64,000 bases of DNA from Voacanga thouarsii (lineage: Eukaryota; Streptophyta; Magnoliopsida; Gentianales; Apocynaceae), in the NCBI GenBank assembly GCA_026120185.1, contig JANUWF010001636.1, positions 1,178,001-1,242,000 of the forward strand, written 5' to 3'. The position numbers and the translations under genes were made by a program. Below, in pieces: positions 52,314 to 63,597 of the stretch (within the stretch, counting starts at the first letter, position 1; every line of letters starts with the position of its first letter). The notes beneath the pieces are model-generated. The model worked only from the letters and a program-made list of their open reading frames with translations. It had not been told where the DNA came from and made no database searches.

Positions 52314-52825
52314 AGTACCAAATCAACTATAATGAAACCACCTCTTTGTCACATTCATAGACACACTAATCCACTCCAATCAGTACCAAGTCCTGCCACT
52401 TCAGTTTCAAACATGCACATACAGAGGGGGTATTCAAAGAGTACCACTTCAGTTTCAAACATGCACATACATAATGCTACTATCACCTAGTACAATGAAA
52501 TCAAACAACAAAAACCTATCCAAATAGTACCAAATCAACTGTAATGAAATCACCTCTTTGTCACATTTATAGACACACTATCCACTCCAATCAGTACCAA
52601 GACCTGCCACTTCAGTTTCAAACATGCACATACATAATGCTACTATCACCTAGTACAATGAAATCAAACAACAAAAACCTATCAAAACAGTACCAAATCA
52701 ACTATAATGAAATCACCTCTTTGCCACATTCATAGACACACTAATTCACTCCAATCAGTACTAAGACCTACCACTTCAGTTTTAAACATGCACATATATA
52801 AAGCTATTCAAACAGTACCAAGTTC
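52314..52825. repeat. 163 bp tandem repeat, about three copies
   Basis: Units start at 52314, 52526 and 52689, each opening AGTACCAAATCAACT-TAATGAAA and containing CACTCCAATCAGTAC and CTTCAGTTT-AAACATGCACAT. Copy 1 is longer because its ACTTCAGTTTCAAACATGCAC block is duplicated internally. The third copy is truncated and is followed by the start of a fourth at about 52815. Confidence 0.85.
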
Positions 52826-53245
52826 CAGAACAAAATCATAAAACAGATTACAAAAAACCATAGAAATAATGTACCAAACTAGTGTCAAACAAGTCTATAG
52901 GTTCAAACTTACACAAAAACTTCAGCTAATTCTAGACATCACATGACATTACCTGCTTTAAACAATGCCAAAAATTCATCTTCTATCCCAACACATCATA
53001 GGTCCACAGAATTTTATCCTATCTGAATCCTAAAATCTGTTTGGACACAACCATATCTCATCCACCAAACTGAATAAATTCTCCCAAAACTTCTTGTGCA
53101 ACACTGAAGGAAATGGTGATTATCAGTTCAATTCTGGAATCTACTATTAAGCATGGAAGGAGATTAGTTAAATTCTCCCAGAGTCATCTACCATTTACAT
53201 TCTAGAATCTACTCTAAAGCATGGAATGATATTAAAAGGTTCTAT

Positions 53246-53560
53246 TCATACAAAAAGGCTTGTACCCTCGGCTATTTTTCCTTCCTTCCAAAAGCCCTGT
53301 AGTAGAGAATTGAATGTGATGATATCACGAGCAATATTCTTTTTAGCCATTTCTTTGAACAAATCATAAGCCCTTTCTACTTTTCCATGTGCAGAAAGAC
53401 CATTAATCATATTATTGTAACTTATTGTTGTTCCTCCATAGCCTATATCACACAGTTCCTTATAAAGCCTCTCAGCTTCATTAAGATTACCGACCTTAAA
53501 ATATCCATAGATAAGGGAATTGTAAGAGTACTCATTGGGTATAATTCCCTTTTGGATCAT
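53246..53560 (-). pseudogene. PPR protein gene fragment
   Basis: An open stretch of 104 codons with two complete 35-residue P-class pentatricopeptide motifs and part of a third: GIIPNEYSYNSLIYGYFKVG, then TTISYNNMINGLSAHGKVER, then DIITFNSLLQGFWKEGK. PPR proteins bind organellar RNA and usually have ten or more motifs plus a targeting peptide. Here an in-frame stop lies eight codons upstream and TGA closes the frame after LFV, so this is an isolated piece. It sits inside the 5.7 kb inverted-repeat element and was probably captured by it. Confidence 0.8.
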
Positions 53561-54029
53561 CTCAAACCATAAAAGATTGATTCATCTAAGTCTGTATCTA
53601 AGGAGAAATAGATATCCATCCCAAAAGCAGTGATCTTCCCCAAATCAAATACAATAACAATAAAATATAATAACAATAACAATAAATATTCCATCCCAGC
53701 ACATCCAACATTCCAGTTTTCAATAGATAGAAATATATAGAAATGATAAACAACAAACTCCTGCTCAATCAAACAACGTAAAACACAACTTTTGGTCCCC
53801 GGTAAAATCCACTGAAGTGTTAAAAAATAAAAATCATTGTTTCCTGTTCCATTTTTTTTCTCAGCAAGGACGAAGAGATTACCTCAAGCGAAGACGGCAA
53901 AACAGCGAGTGAGATTGGTGCGGCCCCAGATCAAGTGTAGGAGTGCTAAGGGTTTCTAAATGCAGATAAACTTTGAATTAATTTCGTGAAAATGCTATAG
54001 AAGAAGGGGGAGGAGGGGCAGGAAAATTT

Positions 54030-54410
54030 GTGTTCATGAGGGGCTAGGGTGGTAGAGTACTGAAGCTAGAACGAGGGAGATCCGGAAGAGGAAAAGGTGG
54101 TGGTCGGGAGGAAGGGGTGGTGTGGTAGACTACTGAAGCTACACCGAGAGAGAGAAATGGAAGTCGGGCTCAGTGCCCGGTGGTGGTCCGGAGTAGGGGT
54201 GGAATGGTCGTGTGCGTGCGTGCTGAAGTACTCAGAGGGGTGGGTTGGTGTCGGTGCCCAGCGGTGGTCTGGAGGAGGGGTGGGGTGGTCACGTGCATGC
54301 GTGGTGAAGTAATCAGAGGGGTGGGTCGCGGTCGGTGGCCAGTGGTGGCCCGGAGGAGGGATGGGATGGTGGCGTGCTTGCTGAAGTACTCAGGGGTGGG
54401 CTGAAGAGAG
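54030..54410. repeat. GC-rich ~81 bp tandem repeat next to the right terminal repeat
   Basis: Units recur at about 54099, 54182, 54263 and 54344. Each has GGTGGT-CGGAGGAGGGGTGG, then CTGAAGTACTCAGAGGGGTG or variants. A weaker unit precedes at about 54032. The strong G/C strand skew creates spurious open frames on both strands. Confidence 0.8.
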
Positions 54411-54602
54411 AGAGAGATCGGGTTGAAGAGAAAGACCGAGACTCGGTTTGAATTTATTGAGAGAATAGAGACATCTGCTAAGAGAGGGCGGGATGTTGGA
54501 AAATTTTCACCAACCATGGTTAACCGTGATTGGTGAAAGAAAAGGAAAAAATTGAAAAAAAAAAACATAATATGTTTTTGGAATATTATATTCTTACCTA
54601 CC

Positions 54603-54681
54603 AGGTGTCGAGCTTTGAGGGCAGTTGGGCCCACCCGATGCACAGGTGGTGCCGTGCACCGGGTTCATATAAGAATTTCCC
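54603..54681 (-). repeat. Right terminal inverted repeat of the 5.7 kb element
   Basis: Reverse-complement match to 48942-49024, ending GAATTTCCC followed by ATTA. Confidence 0.85.
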
Positions 54682-54699
54682 ATTAGGAAGAGTTGGGCA

Positions 54700-56660
54700 G
54701 GGCACGTACCATGTTTATAAGAAAAAGACTCGGCACTCCACATGTGTTGGGGGCTATAGAAGTCTGGTAGTGTCAACATCATTGCGTTGGATGGAAAGAA
54801 ACGAGCAGGAGAAGCCTAACTAACCTCCTAGGAAGGGAATAGTAGATTAGGTAAGTTATTACTAGTCCTATCCTACTTTGCTTTGTGAATCAATTAAAAT
54901 AGATAAATAAAAGGGGATAGGGAATATCATACTATATATATTGTTATATATAGGATAATATTATTGGTTCCTATTCATTTTTTTTAACCGATGAAATTCC
55001 TTCATTTTTCTTAATTTAATAATATTATTTTCATAGGGAATAGTATCATTATTAGTGTAACCCTCTGTTGAAAATAAATGTTGATCTAGGATTTTTTTTT
55101 TTTTCATTTTGGGTTCAAATTAAATGTCATTTATGGAATTAAGAAGACATTTATTCTTTCTGTTTTTACTAAAATTAACCATTTACTATTTTAAAATGTT
55201 CAAATATAATTGATACTTTCTTTAAAATAAAAGTTTTAATATATTATATATAATTAAAAAACTAATATCCCCACGATAAATATTTTCTATATTTAAATTT
55301 GATATAAAGTAACTACTAATCAATATTATATTTTTCATGTTTTATTATAATTTTAACTGTTACATCAAATCTTATATCAATTAATTATGAACAATTTTAA
55401 TGGGATGATGAGAGTTTCCCCCTAATTCTATCCTTTATCTTTTATTATCTTATAACTAATTTTTGCAAATTTTTCTAAAGGAAAAAAAAAAAACTAGTTT
55501 AGTTAATTTTTCAAAAGTCTAATTATCAAATCAATACGATAATTTTATACATTTAATAATTTATTATAAAATATTTGAATCATCTATCCCATGTACTTTT
55601 TTATTTATACATAAATAAAATAACACTTTTGTTAATTCTTTTGACAAACATGTTTTCACAATATGTAGTTCTTATTTTTTTTTATATCATATTGAAATAA
55701 TAATTATTTAAGAATATTTAATTACGAGAGTAAATATTTATCTCTATTATTAAAACAAGAAATGGAAATATATTAAAAAATTTATGATGAAAATTACGTT
55801 TTGTTGGAGAAAGATATCAAATATTAGTTTAGTATTTATATAAATTAAATAATTGGTATTTTCTCTGATAAATACTAGGAACTCTTTTTTTTTTCTTTAA
55901 ACAAATTTTCTTTGACAATTGGTGTGAAAAAACTTTCATGTTTGGTTTAGATTACCAAAAAGAAAATTGAAAAAAACAAATAGGGAAGTTATGCTTTCTT
56001 TAGTTTTTACCTACTTTGGCCATTTCTTATCTGTTTTATTTGCTCTAATCTACACTCATTCTAACTAAACCTTGAATTGTTTCCAACAGGGGCCAATCCA
56101 TTAGTGTTTAACAATAAGATTGAATATCATGTGAAACATAAAATAAAATTTGGTAATAAATTGTGTAAATATGTTGTTAATTATTTGTACAATTATTAAT
56201 GCTATACTAAATTTTTAATCGGACCCTAAACATATAATACGTGATTAGCATGAAGGAAGCCAAAGAAAGAACTTCATATATACAAGAATAAGATCCCAAG
56301 AAGAAGATCAATAAACAAAAATATGTTTATGGCCTTTTCTTTTCTTTTAGTATACACATGAAAACCCTCATAGATTTGGGACCATCCTATAGATATATAA
56401 ACAACTATTAATCAAGTTACATCACTTAATTTGGGGCTTTGTGGCTCGAATAAAACAATATGGAGCATACACTATTAATTGAGATCAAGATTAATTCATA
56501 CACAATATAGTAAGATTTCTTGATGAGCACCTTTCTAGAATCATATTGAATATCTCATCCTCTTGGTGCTAAAACGGGCCTAAATTATTGCCATTGTGTC
56601 TATTACTGATGAAGACATCTCAATAAAAATCCATTTGCATAATACAAAACGGATAAAAAT
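54700..56660. other. AT-rich intergenic DNA, no gene seen
   Basis: No gene features. A degraded Stowaway-like element may lie at about 55150-55412: the right end ACAATTTTAATGGGATGATG, reverse-complemented, resembles the left end of the family E element at 42020. Confidence 0.5.
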
Positions 56661-56666
56661 CTACGG

Positions 56667-57011
56667 TCATTACCTATTAGATTTACATCGGGCGAAATAT
56701 AATCTGAAATTTTAGTCGATAAAGAACTACAAAGATATAAAATAACTTATGTAATCATTACCTATTAGATACGCATCAAATAAAGTTCAATCCATAATCT
56801 TAATCGGTAAAGAATTATGAAGATGTAAAACAACTCATGCAGTTGTTATCTATTGGGTGTGCATTGAGTAAAATTCAATTCGTAGTCTTAACCAGTAATA
56901 AATTACGTGGATGTAAAATAATTTATGCAGTCGTTACCTATTGAGTGTGTACTGGGTGAAATTCAATCAATAGTCATAGTCGGTAAATAATTACGAATAT
57001 GTAAAATAACC
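56667..57011. repeat. ~88 bp tandem array, four copies
   Basis: Units begin at about 56667, 56755, 56844 and 56931 with a variant of TCATTACCTATTAGATTTAC. They share CATCGGGTGAAATTCAATC-like and GTCTTAATCGGTAAAGAATT-like blocks. Copies are diverged (roughly 75-85% alike by eye), so the array is old. Confidence 0.85.
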
Positions 57012-58227
57012 TAATCTGACTGACCGATTCAATCGAGAAAATCAATAGGCAAGTCCTCATGAGATTAGTATTTGTAAATTTTCAATCTTCACGCTCGCTA
57101 TTTAAGCAACTCGACTATCCCTTCCCCAGACATTTGCACAGTACAAAGTTGGTTAAGAGATGAGCTGCTTTGCTACTGTTTCCATTTATTGATGATATAT
57201 TGCTATTCTCAGATTCTCTCAATTGTGAACAAAAACACACATTGAATTGTTAAAACCAAACTTGTATTTAATTGTTAAACAGCTAACAGTCTTTTAACTA
57301 ATACATTATTTTGAGTTGTACAAATATTTATCCAAACTAACTCCTACCACATATATCAACATTTAAAGGAAATCAAAGTATAATTTAAATTATTATTTAA
57401 TAGAAACTGTTCAACCACTAGTTTAATGGCCATATATCTGATTCATAATTTAAAAAATTAAGATTTTATAAAACTATAACACTAAGTTTTTGAAATAAAA
57501 AAAAGGAAATTAATACATGTCTTAAATATATATATATCACACACAGTTTTAGTATTTGCCTTTCTTGCCATTTTTGTGATTTCCTAACTTGTAAATGTTG
57601 GGGTAATAATGTCCGTTTTTAACAAGTAGAGCTTCTAGGTTTGGTAAATCAAACTCGAGACCTTAATTTTGGTCACTGGAGTCCACAAAATACAACATTT
57701 GCTTAGCTTTTAAATTGAATCATTCTAATATTGAACCTTGCTAAAAAAAAAAAAAAAAACTCTTTTAGTCCAGATTTAATAATTCATATTTTTATTTTGT
57801 GATGTCTTAAAAGGTAAATGTCTGCATAATATGTGTGTTTGTACAACTAACTCAGAGAGATAAACCCTATTAATTTATCAATTATACTACTAATCTGTCT
57901 AAATAATAAAATAAAATGATAATTTACTCACCGTTAACCTTTTATTATTAAAATTTATCATCTATTTATAAAATATTGTTTATACTTATTTTCATATTTT
58001 TAATAACAATTAAAAATTCAAAACCAATTCAAAATACACATAAGTTAGGGCTCACTTGAAGCCGAATAGATTATGAGTGTTTTTGAATTGAAATTCTCAT
58101 CTTAATTTAAAAATTATTATTTTACTTATTTTTATTTTTAATAACTATCATATATTTATAACATATTATTTTTTCTTTAACTTTATTTTAAATTCTATCT
58201 TATTTTATATATTTAATAATTTTTTAT
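57012..58227. other. AT-rich intergenic DNA, no gene seen
   Basis: No coding features. Poly(A) run near 57743-57759. Confidence 0.5.
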
Positions 58228-58548
58228 TACTCTCTCCCTCCCTATTTATCTATTACAATTAAAAAATTTTGATATTTCTCTTTATCTGTTACATTAAAAA
58301 ATTTAGGTGTCATTAATATTAATTTTACTGATATAACTTTATATTAAATAACTTTGAAAAATTAGAGTGTAATAACTTTAGAGAGAGAATTGAACAAATA
58401 AAGTAAAAAAATAGTTATGGAGAATATTAAATCTAAGGGTATTTTTAAGACGTATAAACAAAATCAATAAATTTAAGAGACTAATTATTTTTTTTAAAAA
58501 TTATGTAAAATAGTTAATTGTAACGTATAACTAAGAATAGAGGAAGTA
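58228..58548. mobile_element. Stowaway-like MITE upstream of the NEDD8-conjugating enzyme gene
   Basis: 321 bp with TA at both edges. The left end is TACTCTCTCCCTCCCTATTT, and the complement of the right end is TACTTCCTCTATTCTTAGTT. Both arms run on to a shared GTTACAATTA/ATTACAATTA block. It sits roughly 150-200 bp upstream of the inferred first exon. Confidence 0.65.
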
Positions 58549-58573
58549 TATTCGTAGAAACTCAACACAATCC

Positions 58574-58623
<50 letters not shown>
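58574..58623. repeat. (AAT)n microsatellite
   Basis: About 16-17 uninterrupted AAT units, located between the promoter MITE and the inferred first exon of the downstream gene. The long tyrosine run read on the minus strand is an artefact of it. Confidence 0.95.
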
Positions 58624-58624
<1 letters not shown>

Positions 58625-58699
58625 CAAAGAAAAGGGAAAATGAGAAAAGAAGAATACCAGCATTTGCCGTGGGCTGCATCCGCTCTCAAAAGTAGACTC

Positions 58700-59933
58700 G
58701 CTTTCGGCTTTCTATCAGATTAGATTCTCTCTCTCATCAATTTGATAAGAACTCCTGAAAGCTCAAGCCCCTTTTCTCTCTCCCAGTTTCTCTTCTGCTC
58801 TTCTGGGCTCTTTAATCAACCAGGTCTAATAATCTTCTTCGAGTTGCTTTTGCTATTACATATCTTCATTTTTGGATTTTGCTAAAGTGGCGTTATTGAT
58901 GCCTAGTTAGATCATGAAAATGAAATTGAGGGGTTTCCACCCTCCTCAATCTTTAGGTTCGAGCTGGTGGATTTAAATTCTTTATCTTATTTTTGGCGGA
59001 TTTGAAGATAGAGTCGTTTATTGTTACTGTTATTTTGGGGGGTTTGTTTCTGCTGCTTTTGTCTCTTGTTTTTGTTTAATTATGAATTTGTTTGATGGGT
59101 ATGAGGTGTATTTGATCTGGGTTTTTTAATAATGATATTTTCCTCGATTTCATTTTATTTCTGTCAGAGTCACTGACTATTTAATTATGGAATATGTTCT
59201 GCGGTTTGCATAGTAATGATGTTTATTCCAGCCTTAGGTTATTGGTTTTTACGTACTTTACGCTGAGCTAGAGTTATATCACGGAGACTCAAGATTTTAG
59301 AACAGCTCAATCGATTAGCTACCAAGAGGGATACTGTAAGATGAGTCAAAGATTTTCCATGGAAGAAAACTAATGCACTTGCAAGAGAATGCTGGCTGGT
59401 TAAGTTTGATAACAAGTAGTTGTATTTATTTGTTAACTTGGCGAATTTCATTTCTGGACACGGGTGGTAAAGTTAGAGACTGATAAGAATGCCTTTTTAC
59501 TTGAGGATCTGTATATTGCCTGACAAACAGAATTTGTTAACATTCTTGCTTCTACCATTACAGAGCTCTGTTTAAGAAAGTAAACAGCGAGGATGCTGGT
59601 TTGGTTGAAATTACTGGCTTGGAAAATCATGTGTGCTTCTGGTTGTCATGAACTATACATAATTTTATAACCAACAGAATGCAATTCCATTTGGGTTTTG
59701 GGGTTCCGGAGGTTGAGTTTATCTTCCGTTTTGGTTAAAAGTTCTTAATGTTGCTGTTTAATCACTACTGGCTGTTTCTTTCTGGAGTTCTTATGATCTA
59801 TGGTTATGCATTTGCAAACATGCTTCTTGGTCCTGCTGTAGGAGAGAAGGATAAAAAATTAGCTTTTGTTGTAATGAATTATTATTTCTGTATCTCAGTT
59901 GTTCTTTCTCGTGTTGCTACATTTGTTTTTTAG
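58700..59933 (+). other. Inferred 5' UTR exon and leader intron of the NEDD8-conjugating enzyme gene
   Basis: A CT-rich leader at about 58720-58823 ends at a donor (AACCAG|GTCTAA). The TTTTTTAG|GAATC acceptor at 59933 lies five bases before the ATG. A leader intron of about 1.1 kb is therefore likely. Short frames inside it (for example 59748-59933) are not conserved-looking. Confidence 0.5.
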
Positions 59934-59938
59934 GAATC

Positions 59939-62430
59939 ATGATTAAGCTATTCAAGGTAAAGGAAAAACAGAAGGAACTTGCTGAAAATGCAAATGGAAA
60001 ACCTCCAGTTAAGAAGCAAAGTGCTGGAGAACTGCGTCTTCATAAAGGTTTCTTTTTTTAATCGTTTTCTTTTTCTAAATTAACCAATACTATTTGTTGA
60101 ACTTGCTAAGGACAGTTGTCTTTCTCATTATGTTGATTCGGGAAGTTCTTCAAATTGAGTCAACATGGTGTAGGTTTTTGTTGTTTACTTGAGCACTGAC
60201 GTTTGTAGTTTAGTTTTTGAGATGTAAAATTTGGTTTTTATCTTGATATTGCTCTATAATTTCTATATACAGCTGTAGAGACTGTGGTGTTCTGCTGAAA
60301 TTAACATGTCTGAGATGGTGTGAATTTTTATCGTGGTTTTATGTTCTCCTTTTGAAATGCATGACTGATGGAGAAATAAAGATGGGGAGAAACACTCTAA
60401 AGAGTAAATAAATAGACAAGGTCATTAGTGGGGAACTTGATCTCACATTCAAGAAGAAGAAAGTCTTTCTTGCGAAAAGTAAGGGTACAAAGTTCTTTCA
60501 TGTCAAGGACTGCTGTGTTGACAATATGTTGTCATATATGGGATTAGTCAATGATTGCTTTCGCAGCTTTGCTTCTGGTTGCCTCCTCTTGCTAAATGCT
60601 GATAATATTCTTTGGAGAAGGAATTGAAGATAAATTTATTAAAAAAAAAAAGAAAAATTATTGCCCTTACTAAGTCTGATCTTAAGGTTTTTCCATCGTA
60701 CCCCTTTATGTAGCTTTGCAAATTTTCGGACTTCTATTAAAGAGATTGTGTTCATGAACCCCTAAACCAGTATGAATCATCTTTGTGACTCTTGTCTTTT
60801 GGTAGGGAGTGTAAGAAAATTCTGTTAAACACTCAAAAAAATTCATTACATTTTAATGCACGTCCAGCGCCCTTTCTTGAGAGAATATCAAGATGATTAT
60901 TCAAGGTGCTTAGACAGGCGCTTGTAGGAGTTAGTGAGGTTCATGAATATTATGACTAATCCTGTTGCCAATTAACAAATATGGGAAGTACGATCTGACT
61001 TCCCATGTAAAAAAGATTCTTTACAAGCTTTTCTTACGGTAAAATGAAGTTCAATTTTATCTTTATAAAGTTGTGGCTAACTGATTAAGAGCTTTAATAT
61101 TTATTATTTGCAAATTGTGAGATACAGTTACCATATTTACTGCGAAAAGTTGGATGCAGCTTCACAATTTTACAACTCACATGTGTGTTTGCATTTTTGC
61201 CTCCAGGTTGGTGAGGGCCTCACGTGCTTAGCTTGACTTTTTGTTTTTTGTTTTTTGTTTTTTTTTCTCTTCCTTTAGGGATTTAATGTCCCCTTATTTA
61301 TTATGATCGGATTTAATTTTTGTTTCTGTTCATTGTGGTTATTTGATTGTTTATTGGGGTTTGTTTTTGAGTTTGTTAGTCTATTTCATTAGTTCCGTTT
61401 TCATGGTTGAGAAATCACTGGCATGTTCTTTCCTTTGGTATTGTGACTTAAGTCCAATAGGTATTTCTTGTGAATAACAATGTATATTCTTGAGATATTC
61501 AACTGTGGTTATCAAGGAAAATCCACATCTTGGTGGTTCTCTGACAGATAGCATATCAGCGGTTAGAGAGAGAAGGGGATAATTTTGTTTACACTGTTTC
61601 TTAACTAATGTTTATGTTTTGCTTGCAGAAATTGTATTATACATGATATTGCCAGAGGTTGAGAAACAAATGTAAACCTCCTACTGCTTTATTCTTTGTA
61701 ATACAGATATAAGTGAATTAAATCTGCCAAAGACTTGTAGCATTTCATTCCCCAATGGCACGGATGACCTTATGAACTTTGAAGTTACAATTCGTCCCGA
61801 CGAGGGTTTTTACATGTAAGTATTTCTTTTGTGGTATTTATCAGGTAGTTGTGTTATTTCAGAGATGGTGATTAAGTTCTCTTTTTTTTAAAAGAATATT
61901 TTAAAGTCTTTGATTTGAGAACTAACTCCACATTTTCTCTATTGTGCTTGCAATTCAGGGGTGGCACATTTATCTTCTCTTTCCAGATTTCTCCTATCTA
62001 TCCTCATGAAGCACCAAAGGTCAAATGCAAGACAAAGGTAGATAAATTTCATCCTTTTGTTTATTAATTTTGGCCCTAGAACCTAATTTGTTTATGGCAG
62101 GTGTATCATCCCAATATTGACTTGGAAGGAAATGTCTGCCTAAACATTCTTCGAGAGGACTGGAAACCTGTGCTAAACATAAACACTATCATCTACGGCC
62201 TGTATCATCTTTTCACGGTATTCATCCATCTTCTCTTGCACGTGGACATTGTTGCGTTGTGGTATCTCTAATCGATCTCGAGGTATGTGCAGGAACCTAA
62301 TCACGAGGATCCTCTCAATCCTGATGCAGCGGCTGTATTGAGAGACAACCCAAAGCTGTTTGAATCAAATGTGAGGAGGGCAATGGCTGGTGGATATGTT
62401 GGGCAGACATTCTTTCCTCGCTGCATATAG
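59939..62430 (+). CDS. RCE1: NEDD8/RUB1-conjugating enzyme E2 (RCE1/UBC12)
   Basis: Five exons: 59939-60047, 61707-61815, 61959-62037, 62101-62217, 62293-62430. They total 552 nt and 183 residues, the family's usual size. The N-terminal tail [13 protein letters not shown] matches the Ubc12-specific extension that docks on the NEDD8 E1. The UBC fold shows [20 protein letters not shown] with the active-site cysteine at residue 112, followed by [12 protein letters not shown], and a C-terminal [12 protein letters not shown]. It takes RUB1/NEDD8 from the AXR1-ECR1 E1 and passes it to cullins, activating SCF-type ubiquitin ligases used in auxin and other hormone signalling. All splice junctions are GT-AG. 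Intron 1 is long (1.66 kb). No lesion seen. Confidence 0.96.
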
Positions 62431-62950
62431 AGTGGGAAGGCAGCATTTCATCAGTTTAGATGTTGCCGGTGCTGTCAAGTCAGAAGGCTGTAAATTTGGG
62501 CAAAAACCCAGCTATCGTGTAGTCTTTCTGCAGCATATTTGATGCAGTTATAGATCCCACAGGATCTGCGTAACTGGAATATGCAGAAGCTGCAGTTTGT
62601 ATGCTATTGTAACTGTCTGTCTATTTTCCCTGATTCATTCTATAAGAGATGAAAGGGTTGAATTTGGAGGATTATAAACTGAGATTGTCGGCTTTTGTCA
62701 TTGCCTCTTGATTTGTACTTAGTTTATCCACTTCTACTGGTGCTTGTCTTCTCGATTAACAAATGGGTCATCACTGATCAGGACATTGTACTATCCCCAG
62801 TGGGCAGAGTGGTCTTGGGCCAACAAGCATTGTTCGTGATATGATCATGTCGACCAGTCTGTTTTCTAAACAACACCGAGTGGTCTGATAATAGTATTTG
62901 TACCTCATCTTGGATGTGATTTGTCTGTGTACTAAGACATGCTACTGTAA
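62431..62950 (+). other. Probable 3' UTR of the NEDD8-conjugating enzyme gene
   Basis: Follows the stop codon with no further coding. The end of the transcript was not fixed; several AATAAA-like signals are possible. Confidence 0.35.
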
Positions 62951-63019
62951 CGTGTATTGAAAATATCTATTAGTGGCATTCTGGTTGATTTTCTATGGAT
63001 ACAGTGTGTTTCGCAATGG

Positions 63020-63560
63020 GTATTGTTTTTGTTGCACCATTTACGTTCAAAATTTGTTTGTTTATTCGAAGTTTTTCTTTTCTTTTTTCTGTTAGACAAT
63101 CTACATGATTTTGTAGTTTTTTGTGCATGGAACGGGTGCACAAAATGTGTAAGGCCAAAATTCGTTTTCAAGAGTGATGACCCTTTCATGGTCTAGGATT
63201 TTATCTTATTTGAAGGTTTCCTTTGCCTCCTTACACCTTCATATAAAATTCATTTGTTTCTCACATAAATTTTTGTCGTCTTCGTATAAGATTTCATTAG
63301 CCAAATCCGTTCAAATCTATTCGGCAAGATTTTATCTGATTTGGGAGGTCTACTTTGCCGTTTTGATTTCTCTGCAAAATTTGTTTGTTTCTTAAGTTCT
63401 TTTTTGTTATGGGTTGCAAATTTTGTAGCTTTGTTGCATGAGGCTGTGGGCCAATTTGAGAACACAAATTCTGTAGCACTGAGTCCATTCTCAACTAGAC
63501 GGAAAAGGGGAGCATATTGGCCAAGATTTCATCCTATTTAGTCTATCTTGCCTCTTTGAG
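63020..63560. repeat. Irregular low-copy local repeats
   Basis: The phrase GATTTTATC-TATTTG..GG..T..TTTGCC recurs near 63198, 63330 and 63524 (last copy decayed), and AAAATTTGTTTGTTT recurs near 63049, 63247 and 63377. Spacing is uneven (about 130 and 195 bp). Probably an old decayed tandem duplication; no gene seen. Confidence 0.4.
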
Positions 63561-63573
63561 TTTCGTGTAAAAT

Positions 63574-63597
63574 TTCTCTCTCTCTCTCTCTCTCTCT
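63574..63597. repeat. (CT)n microsatellite
   Basis: Twelve CT units. Confidence 0.9.

Larger units (their letters stand above)
48942..54681. mobile_element. 5.7 kb terminal-inverted-repeat element carrying host gene fragments
   Basis: The left end GGGAAAATTCTTATATGAAC and the reverse complement of the right end GGGAAATTCTTATATGAACC continue as near-identical inverted repeats for about 80 bp, through CCGGTGCACGG and GGTGGGCCCA. A second inverted block (49087-49120 against 54498-54538, around AACCATGG) extends the structure to about 180 bp per side. The flanks share ATTA directly next to both ends. No transposase was recognised. Cargo: a PPR gene fragment, a decayed RNase H1 N-terminal-like domain, a 163 bp tandem array and an 81 bp GC-rich array. 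This looks like a nonautonomous DNA transposon of the pack-type; MULE-like by TIR length, but no 9 bp duplication is visible. Confidence 0.75.

Noticed and set aside
54170..54643. 157-codon minus-strand frame with repeated PPLLRTTTGH-like phrases
   Set aside because: It is a product of the 81 bp GC-rich tandem array; the period explains the repeated peptide.
58494..58679. Open frame encoding a long tyrosine run
   Set aside because: It is the translation of the (AAT)n microsatellite on the minus strand.
59748..59933. 61-codon frame just upstream of RCE1
   Set aside because: It ends at the inferred leader-intron acceptor and is intron sequence; no conserved features.
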